This document shows positions 34,232 through 41,979 of a DNA stretch of 44,696 bases, piece by piece (the first letter of the stretch is position 1; the number at the start of each line of letters is the position of its first letter). Where the stretch lies: assembly GCF_900537115.1 (NCBI RefSeq), contig NZ_UNRG01000011.1:82775-127470 (forward strand), written 5' to 3'. The notes under the pieces were generated by a model. The model was not told where the DNA came from. It made no database searches and saw only the letters and a list, made by a program, of their open reading frames with translations. Source of the stretch: Arthrobacter sp. Alg241-R88 (GTDB taxonomy: Bacteria; Actinomycetota; Actinomycetes; Actinomycetales; Micrococcaceae). A program made the position numbers and the translations under genes.

Positions 34232-34329
34232 CAAAGGGGCCCCTTCCGGCCGGCGGGTCCGGCAATCTCTGGTCTAGGGCAGTATGCCACGGGCAGGTGA
34301 CGCGGTGGCCTCACGAAGGGTCATTGCGG

Positions 34330-34354
34330 ACACGGGCACTCCGGAAGCCCGTGT
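34330..34354. promoter_or_regulatory. Inverted repeat between amylosucrase and APC permease genes
   Basis: Arms ACACGGGC (34330-34337) and GCCCGTGT (34347-34354) are perfect with 9 bases between. It lies in the 257-base divergent gap, about 100 bases upstream of the amylosucrase start and 135 upstream of the permease start. It may be an operator for either gene; no regulator gene adjoins. The rest of the gap shows no gene. Confidence 0.35.
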
Positions 34355-34488
34355 TGCGCTCAGCTACAACAACTGATCGCTGCACGACAATCCCGCCGCT
34401 CCCGCCAGTGCCATGCTGAATCCAATGGTGCAGGAAGTGATGAAGCCGCACCCTTTCCGCAGCGCTCATGACCGTTAAGAAGGATCCA

Positions 34489-35964
34489 ATGAGTATTTCG
34501 AATTCCGAGTCCCGGACTGATGATGCAAAGCCCGCCAGGGAGCATTCCACTGCCCTCCGCTCCGGCAGCATCGGCGTCATGGGCATCCTGTTCTTTGTGC
34601 TGTCGGCGCAGGCGCCTCTTACGGGAATCGCCGGTGCTTCCCCCTTGGCTGCCGCGCTTGGCAACGGTGCCGGCGCCCCGGGCGCCTACTTGATTGTCGG
34701 CATCGTGATTGTCATATTCGCCGTCGGCTTTGTGGCCATGAGCCGCCGGATCCGGGCTAACGGCGCGTTTTACGCGTACGTAACGGCGGCCTTCGGCAGG
34801 AAGGCCGGCGCCGGCGCGGCCTGGCTGGCACTGCTGGCATACAGCACAGCGCAGGCGGCGATGTACGGCCTCTATGGTGCGGCATTTTCCGGGCTGCTGG
34901 CTTCCGTTGGCGCAAGCGTTCCTTGGTGGTTGCTGGCCCTGGCCACGATGGCGGGAGTGCAGGTACTCGGCTCGCTGAACATCGAACTCGGCGCAAGGGT
35001 CCTGGCCCTCCTGGTGGGACTCGAAGTGGCCGTCCTGCTGATGTTCGGCTTCACCGTGCTGTTCAGCGGCGGCGGGCCCGAGGGCATCAGCCTGGGTGGG
35101 TCCTTCTCACCCGAAGCCATTGCGGCCGGCGCCCCCGGCGTGGCCATCATGTTTGCTGTGGCCTCCATGTTCGGCTTCGAATCCACCGCCATCTATTCGG
35201 CAGAAGCCAAGGACGCCCACCGCACGGTTGCACGGGCCACCTACCTGTCCGTGGCCGTGATCGCCGTCTTTTTCTCCTTCATCTCCTGGATGCTGGTGAG
35301 CTACTACGGCCCCAGCCAGGTCATGGACGCCGCCGGCGCGGCCCTCGAATCAGGCGACTCCACCAGCTTCGTACTGGCTCCCATGGTGGAACTGTTCGGC
35401 CCGTGGGCCGGTACCGCCACGGGCATCCTGCTGGTGACGTCCCTGCTCGCAGGCATCATCGCCTTCCACAACGGCATCAACCGGTACCTGCACTCCCTGG
35501 CACTCCAAGGCTCCATGCCCGCCGTCCTGGCCAGGACCAACCGCCACCGCGCCCCCGCCGCAGCGGCCCGCATCCAGACGGCCACCGCCGTCGTGCTGGT
35601 AGTTCCGTTCGCGCTGCTCGCGCTGGATCCCGTCCTGACACTGTTTTCCTGGTTCAGCGGACTCGCGGTGGCTGCACTCCTGGTGCTGTATATCCTCTGC
35701 TCGGTGGCCGTGGTGGGATTCTTCCGGCGCGAACGCGTGGAAGGCCAGCTCTGGCAGACCCGCGTGGCGCCGGCCCTCGCCACACTGCTGCTGGCGTGGG
35801 TACTGTCCCTGGTGGTCAGCAACTTCACCGCACTGATCGGCGGCAGCGCTGAAACGGCGGCGGCCCTGCTGCTGGCTGTCCCGGTGATGTTCGCCGCCGG
35901 TGCCCTGGTGGAATCACGGATTGAACGGCGTATGCGGCTCAGCAGTGTGGGGAACGCCGGCTAA
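34489..35964 (+). CDS. APC-superfamily amino acid/amine permease
   Basis: A 491-residue transporter with about twelve membrane helices. The first helix carries SIGVMGILFFVLSAQAPLTG, and the conserved APC block near the middle is SMFGFESTAIYSAEAKDAHR followed by TVARATYLSVAVIAVF. Members bring in amino acids, polyamines or amines by proton symport. The ATG at 34489 is used because GAAGGA stands four bases before it; ATG 34468 would add seven residues. Its stop overlaps the end of the convergent UreI-like gene by 4 bases. The substrate is unknown; the closeness of gdhA and an amine oxidase 6 kb on makes a nitrogen source plausible. Confidence 0.87.
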   Translation: MSISNSESRTDDAKPAREHSTALRSGSIGVMGILFFVLSAQAPLTGIAGASPLAAALGNGAGAPGAYLIVGIVIVIFAVGFVAMSRRIRANGAFYAYVTAAFGRKAGAGAAWLALLAYSTAQAAMYGLYGAAFSGLLASVGASVPWWLLALATMAGVQVLGSLNIELGARVLALLVGLEVAVLLMFGFTVLFSGGGPEGISLGGSFSPEAIAAGAPGVAIMFAVASMFGFESTAIYSAEAKDAHRTVARATYLSVAVIAVFFSFISWMLVSYYGPSQVMDAAGAALESGDSTSFVLAPMVELFGPWAGTATGILLVTSLLAGIIAFHNGINRYLHSLALQGSMPAVLARTNRHRAPAAAARIQTATAVVLVVPFALLALDPVLTLFSWFSGLAVAALLVLYILCSVAVVGFFRRERVEGQLWQTRVAPALATLLLAWVLSLVVSNFTALIGGSAETAAALLLAVPVMFAAGALVESRIERRMRLSSVGNAG

Positions 35965-36629
35965 CGCGCAGCTTCCCCTCCGGCAGCGGAAAGTGTTTTA
36001 CTGACGGCCCCGTCCGGTGCAACTGCACCGGACCGGGCCTTTCTGCGCGTGGGGGTCCGGCGCGCCAGGACGCCGGCGGCGGCGAACAGTCCGGCAAGCA
36101 AGGCGGCTGCAGCGGCAGCAACGATCGGGCCGCGCGGCCAAAGCCCGGCGAGCCCCAGAAAGGCCGGGACGGTGGCGCTCACCTGACTGGTGAGGACCAG
36201 CGCCCAGCCCGTGAACCGGTCCACCCTGGACAGGCCCAGGGCCATCGAGGCAAAAAACAAACCCCACAGCAGGGACCAGCCCAGCCAGAGAACGGCCAGC
36301 AGGGGATCCTCGGCAAGCCGGGCCACCGCGAGGAGCAGCCCAACGCTGGCAACCATGCCGCAAAACCAGCCCAGCCCCTTTGAGCCAAGGTCCAGCAGAA
36401 AGTCCAGGCCCACATAGAGATATGTCAGGCCGAACAGGAACATGCCGGCAGCTGTCAGCGCTCCGCCCGCAGATGGGCCCGGGGACAGGACGACGACGCC
36501 GAGCACCAGCTGGACGAACCCCACCGCCAGGCTCAGCACAGCTGCGTCGCGGCGGGGCACGTGCCCGAGGGCGGCCAGGCCGTTGATCAGCAGCGCAGCG
36601 CCGGACAGGAGGAGGCAGATATACGGCAT
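35961..36629 (-). CDS. AmiS/UreI-family channel (urea or short-chain amide)
   Basis: A 222-residue membrane protein with six predicted helices. Two stretches match the AmiS/UreI family: FLFGLTYLYVGLDFLLDLG, recalling the FGFTYLYAA motif of Helicobacter UreI, and VLWLGWSLLWGLFFASMAL, recalling IWLAWGVLWL. The N-terminus LSGAALLINGLAALGHV fits the family helix 1. Such proteins form hexameric channels passing urea or acetamide down a gradient. The C-terminal 35 residues are a charged tail not usual in UreI. It is divergent from gdhA and convergent with the APC permease. No urease or amidase gene lies in the window. Confidence 0.78.
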   Translation of the reverse strand: MPYICLLLSGAALLINGLAALGHVPRRDAAVLSLAVGFVQLVLGVVVLSPGPSAGGALTAAGMFLFGLTYLYVGLDFLLDLGSKGLGWFCGMVASVGLLLAVARLAEDPLLAVLWLGWSLLWGLFFASMALGLSRVDRFTGWALVLTSQVSATVPAFLGLAGLWPRGPIVAAAAAALLAGLFAAAGVLARRTPTRRKARSGAVAPDGAVSKTLSAAGGEAAR

Positions 36630-36829
36630 CAGGACGCCCCGCTGACTGACGAGCCGCCCGGTGAGTATTTCGTAAAGTGGAATATTACTGTCACAATACG
36701 GAGATTAGCGGAAGCTGGGATGCCCGCCTAACAGTCCGCAGTCGTAATCGGATAACTTGAAATGTAAACCTTCGGGACGGCGCCGCCCTGCGTCCGCCAT
36801 CCCTCGTTCGGCCACGTAAGGAAAAGTTC

Positions 36830-38167
36830 ATGCATGCTCGGCTGGAGGCCATCAGGGATACAGTCCTGGCCAGAAACCCCGGTGAAGCGGAATTCCATCA
36901 AGCCATCACGGAGGTTCTCGAAAGCCTCGGCCCGGTCCACGACCGCCACCCGGAGTTCCTCGAAGCGGCCATCCTGGAGCGGCTCTGCGAACCTGAGCGC
37001 CAAATCATTTTCCGCGTCCCCTGGACGGACGATCAAGGCCGGGTGCGGATCAACCGCGGTTTCCGGGTGGAGTTCAACTCCGCGCTGGGTCCGTACAAGG
37101 GCGGATTGAGGTTCCACCCCTCGGTGAACCTTGGCATCGTGAAATTCCTCGGCTTTGAACAGATCTTCAAAAACGCCCTGACCGGCATGCCCATCGGCGG
37201 CGGCAAGGGCGGCTCCGACTTCGATCCGCGCGGCCGCAGCGACGCCGAGGTCATGCGGTTCTGCCAGTCCTTTATGACCGAGCTCTACCGCCACATCGGC
37301 GAGTACACCGACGTCCCGGCCGGCGACATCGGCGTGGGCGGGCGTGAAATCGGCTACCTCTTCGGCCAGTACAAGCGCATCACCAACCGCTACGAATCCG
37401 GCGTCCTCACCGGCAAAGGCATCTCCTGGGGCGGGTCCCTGGTCCGGCCGGAAGCCACCGGGTTCGGGACCGTCATCTTCACCAACGAAATGCTCAAGAC
37501 CCGGGGACTCTCCTTCGACGGGCAGCGCGTGGTGGTCTCCGGTTCCGGGAACGTGGCCATCAACGCCATCGCAAAAGCCCAGGCGCTGGGCGCCACGGTG
37601 GTTGCCTGCTCGGACTCCAGCGGCTACATCGTCGACGAGGCCGGGATCGACGTTCCGCTGCTGCGCCAGATCAAGGAAGTGGAGCGCGCCCGGCTCAAGG
37701 AGTACAGCGTCCGCAAGCCAGGCGCCACCTACGTTGACGGCGGCTCCGTGTGGGATGCCGGCGCCACCGTTGCGCTGCCGTGCGCAACGCAGAACGAGCT
37801 CGACGGCGATGCTGCCGCGGCCCTGGTGCGCGGCGGCCTGCTCGCCGTGGGTGAAGGCGCCAACATGCCCAGCACACCCGGCGCCGTCTCGGTCTTCCAG
37901 CAGGCAGGCGTCCTGTTTGCGCCGGGCAAGGCAGCCAATGCCGGCGGCGTTGCCACCTCCGCCCTGGAGATGCAGCAGAACGCAAGCCGCGATTCCTGGT
38001 CCTTCGAGCACACCGAGCAGCGCCTGACGGACATCATGGTGGGCATCCATGACGTGTGTGCCGCCACGGCCGAGGAATACGGGGCCCCCGGGGACTACGT
38101 CCTCGGTGCCAACATCGGCGGATTCGTGAAGGTGGCCGACGCCATGCTCGCGCAGGGGCTGATCTAG
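36830..38167 (+). CDS. gdhA: NADP-specific glutamate dehydrogenase
   Basis: A 445-residue hexameric-type dehydrogenase that makes glutamate from 2-oxoglutarate and ammonium. It has GPYKGGLRFHPSVNLGIVKF with the substrate lysine region, MPIGGGKGGSDFDPRGRSD around the catalytic lysine, and the nucleotide fold VVVSGSGNVAINAIAKAQ. The ending MLAQGLI is typical of the 445-450-residue NADP enzymes of bacteria. AAGGAAAA precedes the ATG at 36830; an overlapping ATG four bases on is out of frame. The 200-base upstream gap to the UreI-like gene is AT-richer (36665-36710) and should hold both promoters; no operator could be assigned. Confidence 0.95.
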   Translation: MHARLEAIRDTVLARNPGEAEFHQAITEVLESLGPVHDRHPEFLEAAILERLCEPERQIIFRVPWTDDQGRVRINRGFRVEFNSALGPYKGGLRFHPSVNLGIVKFLGFEQIFKNALTGMPIGGGKGGSDFDPRGRSDAEVMRFCQSFMTELYRHIGEYTDVPAGDIGVGGREIGYLFGQYKRITNRYESGVLTGKGISWGGSLVRPEATGFGTVIFTNEMLKTRGLSFDGQRVVVSGSGNVAINAIAKAQALGATVVACSDSSGYIVDEAGIDVPLLRQIKEVERARLKEYSVRKPGATYVDGGSVWDAGATVALPCATQNELDGDAAAALVRGGLLAVGEGANMPSTPGAVSVFQQAGVLFAPGKAANAGGVATSALEMQQNASRDSWSFEHTEQRLTDIMVGIHDVCAATAEEYGAPGDYVLGANIGGFVKVADAMLAQGLI

Positions 38168-38290
38168 GCTCCCAAGCCGGCGCCAGCCCGCCGTCGTACA
38201 CCCCCTCCCGTTGGCACGCCAACAAACCGAACTGAGTAGGCATTTGCCCTCAGAGTCGCTCGAAGTTGCCAGATCGTGTTTGAGCGCCGG

Positions 38291-38977
38291 CTAACCGGCG
38301 GCGGGTTTGGTCTCGATGTAGTTGATGACCAGGAACTCTCCCGCCGGGACCAGTTCCACGTACCAGCGGGTCGGCTTGTCAAGGTCCTCCCAATTGCCCT
38401 GGCCGGCCACCATGGGGCGGTAGACGGCATCGAACTTCAGGAACGTTCCGCTGTCTGTGGCGCTCGAATCGATTTCCTGCAACAGTTCGAACTTCCCCCG
38501 CCCGCTGCCCTCCGGTTCAGCAGAGCGGACCGCTGCCAGGTTCTGCTGGTTCATCACCTTTACGGAGGTGAAGTATTCCTGCCAGGCCACGTCGCTGTGC
38601 GTGGTGAACAGGGTGGCCGAGTAGGCCTCCGCGTTCCTTGCGGCGAGCCGCTCAACGCAGCTCTCAGGGACGGCCATGTCTGGACTCCAGGCCGCGATCA
38701 GCTCGGAACCGGCGTTGAACCACCCGCTGTAAGCGTTCAGGACACTGCCGATCGTCTCGCGCGGGGTGCCCAGGGGGATTCGGACCGGCGTCAGGTCGTT
38801 CTGGCCAACGAAGGGGCACTCCGGCGGAAGCGCCGACACAGGCGTGGCCGGAGCGATATCCGGCGGGGGCGGAGGCGACGGGAACAGGCTGCAGCCGCTC
38901 ATGCCGGACAGCAGCACAAGTGCGGCAGCCGTCGTCGTGATTTTTCTGCCGAGCCCATGCCTGACTGGAACTTTCAT
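38291..38977 (-). CDS. Putative lipoprotein, unknown function
   Basis: A 228-residue exported protein. The signal peptide (basic start, then TTTAAALVLLSGMSGC) ends in a lipobox with Cys at about 27. A proline run follows the cysteine, giving a flexible spacer. The mature part has a motif TPVRIPLGTPRETIGSVL and later SDVAWQEYFTSVKVMNQQN; no enzyme family is recognised. The ATG at 38977 is preceded by GGGGGAG, and the frame open upstream lacks sense. A GC hairpin, GCCGG-CTAA-CCGGC, overlaps its stop codon. It lies 52 bases after the araC-type gene in the same direction, so the two may share a transcript. Confidence 0.7.
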   Translation of the reverse strand: MKVPVRHGLGRKITTTAAALVLLSGMSGCSLFPSPPPPPDIAPATPVSALPPECPFVGQNDLTPVRIPLGTPRETIGSVLNAYSGWFNAGSELIAAWSPDMAVPESCVERLAARNAEAYSATLFTTHSDVAWQEYFTSVKVMNQQNLAAVRSAEPEGSGRGKFELLQEIDSSATDSGTFLKFDAVYRPMVAGQGNWEDLDKPTRWYVELVPAGEFLVINYIETKPAAG

Positions 38978-39029
38978 TATTTCTCCCCCGATAACGCCAT
39001 CCTCAAATGGGTTAACAGCGTTGGTTGCG

Positions 39030-39986
39030 TCAGGCCTGGCGACGCCAGTCGGTGGGGGACAGGCCGAAGGCGTCACGGAAGGTGCGGCTGAAGTGGGCCG
39101 CGTCCAGGAAGCCCCGGCGGGCTGCGACTGTACTGACTGATTTCCCGGCGTGCAGGGGGTCGCGCAGGTCGCGGCGCGCGCCTTCAAGGCGCTGGCTCCT
39201 GATCCAGCTGGCCACCGTGGTGCCGGACTCGTGGAAGACGTTGTGGAGGTGCCTGGTGGAGATGAAATGGGCGGCCGCGATGCTCGCCGGGGACAGCAGC
39301 GGATCGGACAGGTTGGCCTCAATGTACTCACGGATGGACGCGGCCAGGAGCGCCTGCGGCTTCATCCGGTCCGGGGCGATGTCCATCTCTGCGTGCAGCA
39401 TGGTGGACACCAGGTCCAAGGCATTGGTGGCCAGCCGTGAACCGCTGGGACCGCCCAGGACATCGAGGTTTTCGGAGAGCTGGCGGATGAACTGTCCCAC
39501 GATCCCGCTCAATCCGGTGCCCCCTGCCATCCTGACGGCGGCCAGTTGCCCGACGTAATCTGTGGGCAGGGTAAGGGCGTCGCAGGGAAACATCACCACC
39601 ATCATCCGGGCCTGTTCCTCGAACGCCAGGGTGTAGGGGCGGTTGGTGTCGTAGATGGCCAGGTCGCCGGGCTCAAGGAGCGCCTCGCGGTTGTCCTGGA
39701 TCAGCAGGCCCGTGCCCTCGAGCTGGAGGTTGAGCTTGAAGTAGCGCTCACCGGCCTGGGCAATGAGCGCGGGCGTGCGGTGGACCTCGTGGGATGTGGC
39801 CGTGACGTCCACGATGGACATCCGGTCCAGCACGCGCGAGCGCAGTTGTCCGCGGAAGCCGTCCACGTCTGCTGTGCGTGCCGCGAGCGGCACAAAGGAT
39901 TCGGCCACGAGGTGCTTCCAGTCGTCAAAAGTCCGGGCAACGCTCGTGGTGACGTCCTGGCTGGCGGGTGCGGTAGCTGTGAGCAT
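39030..39986 (-). CDS. AraC-family transcriptional regulator (FeaR-like layout)
   Basis: A 318-residue activator. The N-terminal half is a cupin-like AraC-binding domain with KLNLQLEGTGLLIQDNREAL and GDLAIYDTNRPYTLAF, as in the AraC_binding_2 group that includes FeaR and similar activators of aromatic catabolism. The C-terminal 100 residues carry the two helix-turn-helices, ending STVAARRGFLDAAHFSRTFR and AFGLSPTDWRR. FeaR activates the amine oxidase tynA in Escherichia coli; here an amine oxidase gene lies 2 kb away, so a similar role is possible but not proven. A long palindrome is found about 40 bases upstream of the ATG. Confidence 0.87.
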   Translation of the reverse strand: MLTATAPASQDVTTSVARTFDDWKHLVAESFVPLAARTADVDGFRGQLRSRVLDRMSIVDVTATSHEVHRTPALIAQAGERYFKLNLQLEGTGLLIQDNREALLEPGDLAIYDTNRPYTLAFEEQARMMVVMFPCDALTLPTDYVGQLAAVRMAGGTGLSGIVGQFIRQLSENLDVLGGPSGSRLATNALDLVSTMLHAEMDIAPDRMKPQALLAASIREYIEANLSDPLLSPASIAAAHFISTRHLHNVFHESGTTVASWIRSQRLEGARRDLRDPLHAGKSVSTVAARRGFLDAAHFSRTFRDAFGLSPTDWRRQA

Positions 39987-40025
39987 GGATGTTCCTGTCG
40001 ACGGAGGGCCATCTGGCGTTCCCCA

Positions 40026-40051
40026 AGGACTGTGTCCTGGAACACAGTCCT
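40026..40051. promoter_or_regulatory. Perfect inverted repeat upstream of the AraC-type gene
   Basis: AGGACTGTGT (40026-40035) and ACACAGTCCT (40042-40051) are exact complements with 6 bases between. The element lies 40 bases upstream of the araC-type start (39986) and downstream of the D-threonine-aldolase-like gene end (40126), both on the minus strand. It could be a terminator hairpin for the latter or an operator for the former; no U-run follows. Confidence 0.45.
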
Positions 40052-40125
40052 ATGAGGTTAGCCCCGGTTGATATCTTTTTTCAACACTTGGCGAAAAAAG
40101 AATTCCTCAGTTGCCGCAGCTCCGG

Positions 40126-41256
40126 CTATTTGTTCTTCCCCCGGGCGGCTACGGCCCAGCGGTCCACGAGCTCGCCGTGGCTGACCACCGCCACGTCTTC
40201 CACGAGGTTCATCGCAAGGCAGACGTGATTGGGAATGACCCGCAGCTTTGTGCCAATGGGCGGTGGCGTGCCGTCCCCGTGCCATTCCACTGTGGCGTGG
40301 TGCTCGGACAGGGCCGTGATCCTGGCATCCGGGTGGTCCATCAACCGGCCGAAGCCGCTCGCCCAGGCCGGCCGGTCGCTGCCCAGGATCTTGCTTCCGG
40401 CGTCGAGGATAAACCGCGGCGGCGTGCCGGGAGCGGTGCGGTGGTGGCTGACCACCGTCGCCGCAACCGTCAAGGCGATGTCGTCAAGCGCGCAACGGCC
40501 CAGTTCAAGCTGCTGGGCGTCGCCGAAGACGTAGACGCCGGGCCGCACTTCGGTTGCGGACGAGCCCTGGGTGAGGAGTGCTGTCGGGGTGGATCCTCCG
40601 CTTCGCACGGCTGCCTCGAAGCCTGCCGCGCTCAGCGTTTCCGCTGCCTGGCGCAGGGCCTCCTGCTCCTGGGCCGCCGCCTCAACCGGCATCCCCGGCG
40701 CGTAGCTGTGGCCCGGAAATGTGAAGACCCCGGCAATGTTGAGTCCGGCGTCGGAGGCGGCCCAGGCAACGGCCGCAGCGGCCTCCGGCTGGACCCCGCT
40801 GCGGTGGTGGCCGCTGTCGATTTCCACCAGCACGCTGATCTCCCCGGCTGCTTCGCCGAGGCCTGCTCCCAGCGCGGCCGCTCCCGCTGCCGAGTCAACA
40901 CCTACCGAAATTTTCGCGGCCGCGGCCAGCCGGCGCAGCCGCTCCGCTTTCTGCGGCGAAAGCCACAGGGGGTAGGCGATGAAGAGGTCCTGGACTCCGG
41001 ACGCGGCGAACACTTCGGCCTCTCCGATGGTGGCCACGGTCAGCCCGACTGCCCCCGCCGCGAGTTGCCGCGCCGCGAGCTCCGGAATCTTGTGGGTCTT
41101 GGCATGCGGGCGCAGGGCGAGCCCTTTCGCCTTCACGGACTGGGCCATCCGCGCAATATTCCGGTCCAGGATGTCGATGTCCACCAGGATTTCGGGCGTA
41201 TCCACGTCGGCGGGAATCAGTGTGGCGGCGCTCTCGGCGGGCACTGCTGCGTTCAT
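40126..41256 (-). CDS. D-threonine aldolase / D-serine dehydratase-like PLP enzyme
   Basis: A 376-residue fold-type III PLP enzyme related to alanine racemase. The PLP lysine is Lys53 in LRPHAKTHK, the standard block of D-threonine aldolases and D-serine dehydratases. Other landmarks are VEIDSGHHRSGV, FTFPGHSY and the C-terminal metal-binding pattern IPNHVCLAMNL (His and Cys), which binds Zn or Mn in this family. It would split a D-3-hydroxy amino acid to glycine plus aldehyde, or deaminate D-serine; the choice cannot be made from sequence. Its ATG overlaps the end of the upstream TetR gene by 4 bases, so they are one operon. Confidence 0.85.
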   Translation of the reverse strand: MNAAVPAESAATLIPADVDTPEILVDIDILDRNIARMAQSVKAKGLALRPHAKTHKIPELAARQLAAGAVGLTVATIGEAEVFAASGVQDLFIAYPLWLSPQKAERLRRLAAAAKISVGVDSAAGAAALGAGLGEAAGEISVLVEIDSGHHRSGVQPEAAAAVAWAASDAGLNIAGVFTFPGHSYAPGMPVEAAAQEQEALRQAAETLSAAGFEAAVRSGGSTPTALLTQGSSATEVRPGVYVFGDAQQLELGRCALDDIALTVAATVVSHHRTAPGTPPRFILDAGSKILGSDRPAWASGFGRLMDHPDARITALSEHHATVEWHGDGTPPPIGTKLRVIPNHVCLAMNLVEDVAVVSHGELVDRWAVAARGKNK

Positions 41257-41855
41257 CGGGCGGACGGCTGGGTCAGCAGGGCCAGGTAGCCCTCAAGCTG
41301 GCGGTCATGTCCAAAGTCCGTGCGTCCTGCCGGAGCGAGGGCGGCTTCGATCTGGGCGCCGAGCAGCATGTTCAGGAGCTGGCCTGCCAAGGCTCTGTCG
41401 TCGACGCCGGTATTGACGTCGCCGGCGTCCCGCGCCTCTTTGAGGCAGCGCCGGATAGCGGTGAGCCACTCGTCCATGGACTGCTGGTGGATCACAGCCT
41501 TTTGGGGATCGTTGACGGCTTTCTGCCAGAAGGGGATCACGATCCGTGCCTCGTTGATGCGCTCCTCATCGAGGGGGAGTACTTCAAGGCAAAAGGCCCG
41601 CAGCGCTGCCAGGCCGGTCTGGCCCGCGGTGACTTCGGCGATCCGCTGGTTGGTCCTGTTGAAGACGTGGCTGAAGGCGAACTCCAGCAACGTGTCCTTG
41701 GTGGGGAAGTACGGCTTCAGGGCGCCGTTGGCGAAGCCCGCCTCCATGGCAATCTCGCGCATGGTGGCACCTTCAAGGCCGTTCCGGGCGATGATCCGCC
41801 ACGTGGCATCCACCAGCTCCAGGCGCCGCTCGTCATGGTCAACAATTTTTGGCAC
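41253..41855 (-). CDS. TetR/AcrR-family regulator (BetI-like)
   Basis: A 200-residue repressor. The helix-turn-helix covers about residues 10-55: IIARNGLEGATMREIAMEAG then FANGALKPYFPTKDTLLEF. The C-terminal domain has LRAFCLEVLPLDEERINEAR, as in BetI-type TetR proteins. The start used is GTG at 41855, eight bases after GGGGAG and giving the usual MPKIVDHDERR opening; ATG at 41903 would overlap the likely promoter. It is divergent from the amine oxidase gene with a palindrome between them, and co-transcribed with the D-threonine-aldolase-like gene. Control of the amine oxidase is likely but not shown. Confidence 0.87.
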   Translation of the reverse strand: MPKIVDHDERRLELVDATWRIIARNGLEGATMREIAMEAGFANGALKPYFPTKDTLLEFAFSHVFNRTNQRIAEVTAGQTGLAALRAFCLEVLPLDEERINEARIVIPFWQKAVNDPQKAVIHQQSMDEWLTAIRRCLKEARDAGDVNTGVDDRALAGQLLNMLLGAQIEAALAPAGRTDFGHDRQLEGYLALLTQPSAR

Positions 41856-41908
41856 CGCAACCGCTCCCCGAAAAATATTCTTGCCCAAACCCTTGTGAGC
41901 CATCTTAC

Positions 41909-41926
41909 GTAGAGCTTATTCTCTAC
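41909..41926. promoter_or_regulatory. Palindromic operator between tetR and amine oxidase genes
   Basis: GTAGAG (41909-41914) and CTCTAC (41921-41926) are perfect arms with a 6-base spacer. The element is 54 bases upstream of both the amine oxidase ATG (41980) and the TetR GTG (41855). A candidate -10 for the amine oxidase, TATAGA, begins at 41930; TAAGAT at 41907-41902 is a candidate -10 for tetR. A TetR dimer here would cover both promoters. Confidence 0.55.
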
Positions 41927-41979
41927 AACTATAGAAAATAAACCGCTCAATCCCACGCGGTCCGATCAAAGGCTTCCCC

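Noticed and set aside
32669..34300. A 543-codon open frame antisense to amylosucrase
   Set aside because: The opposite strand has all amylosucrase catalytic residues at correct spacing; the antisense product is Val/Gly/Arg-rich without a recognisable domain.
36630..36829. GlnR box in the ureI-gdhA gap
   Set aside because: GTAAA and TTAC words occur, but no pair has the 6-base spacing required, so no operator is claimed.
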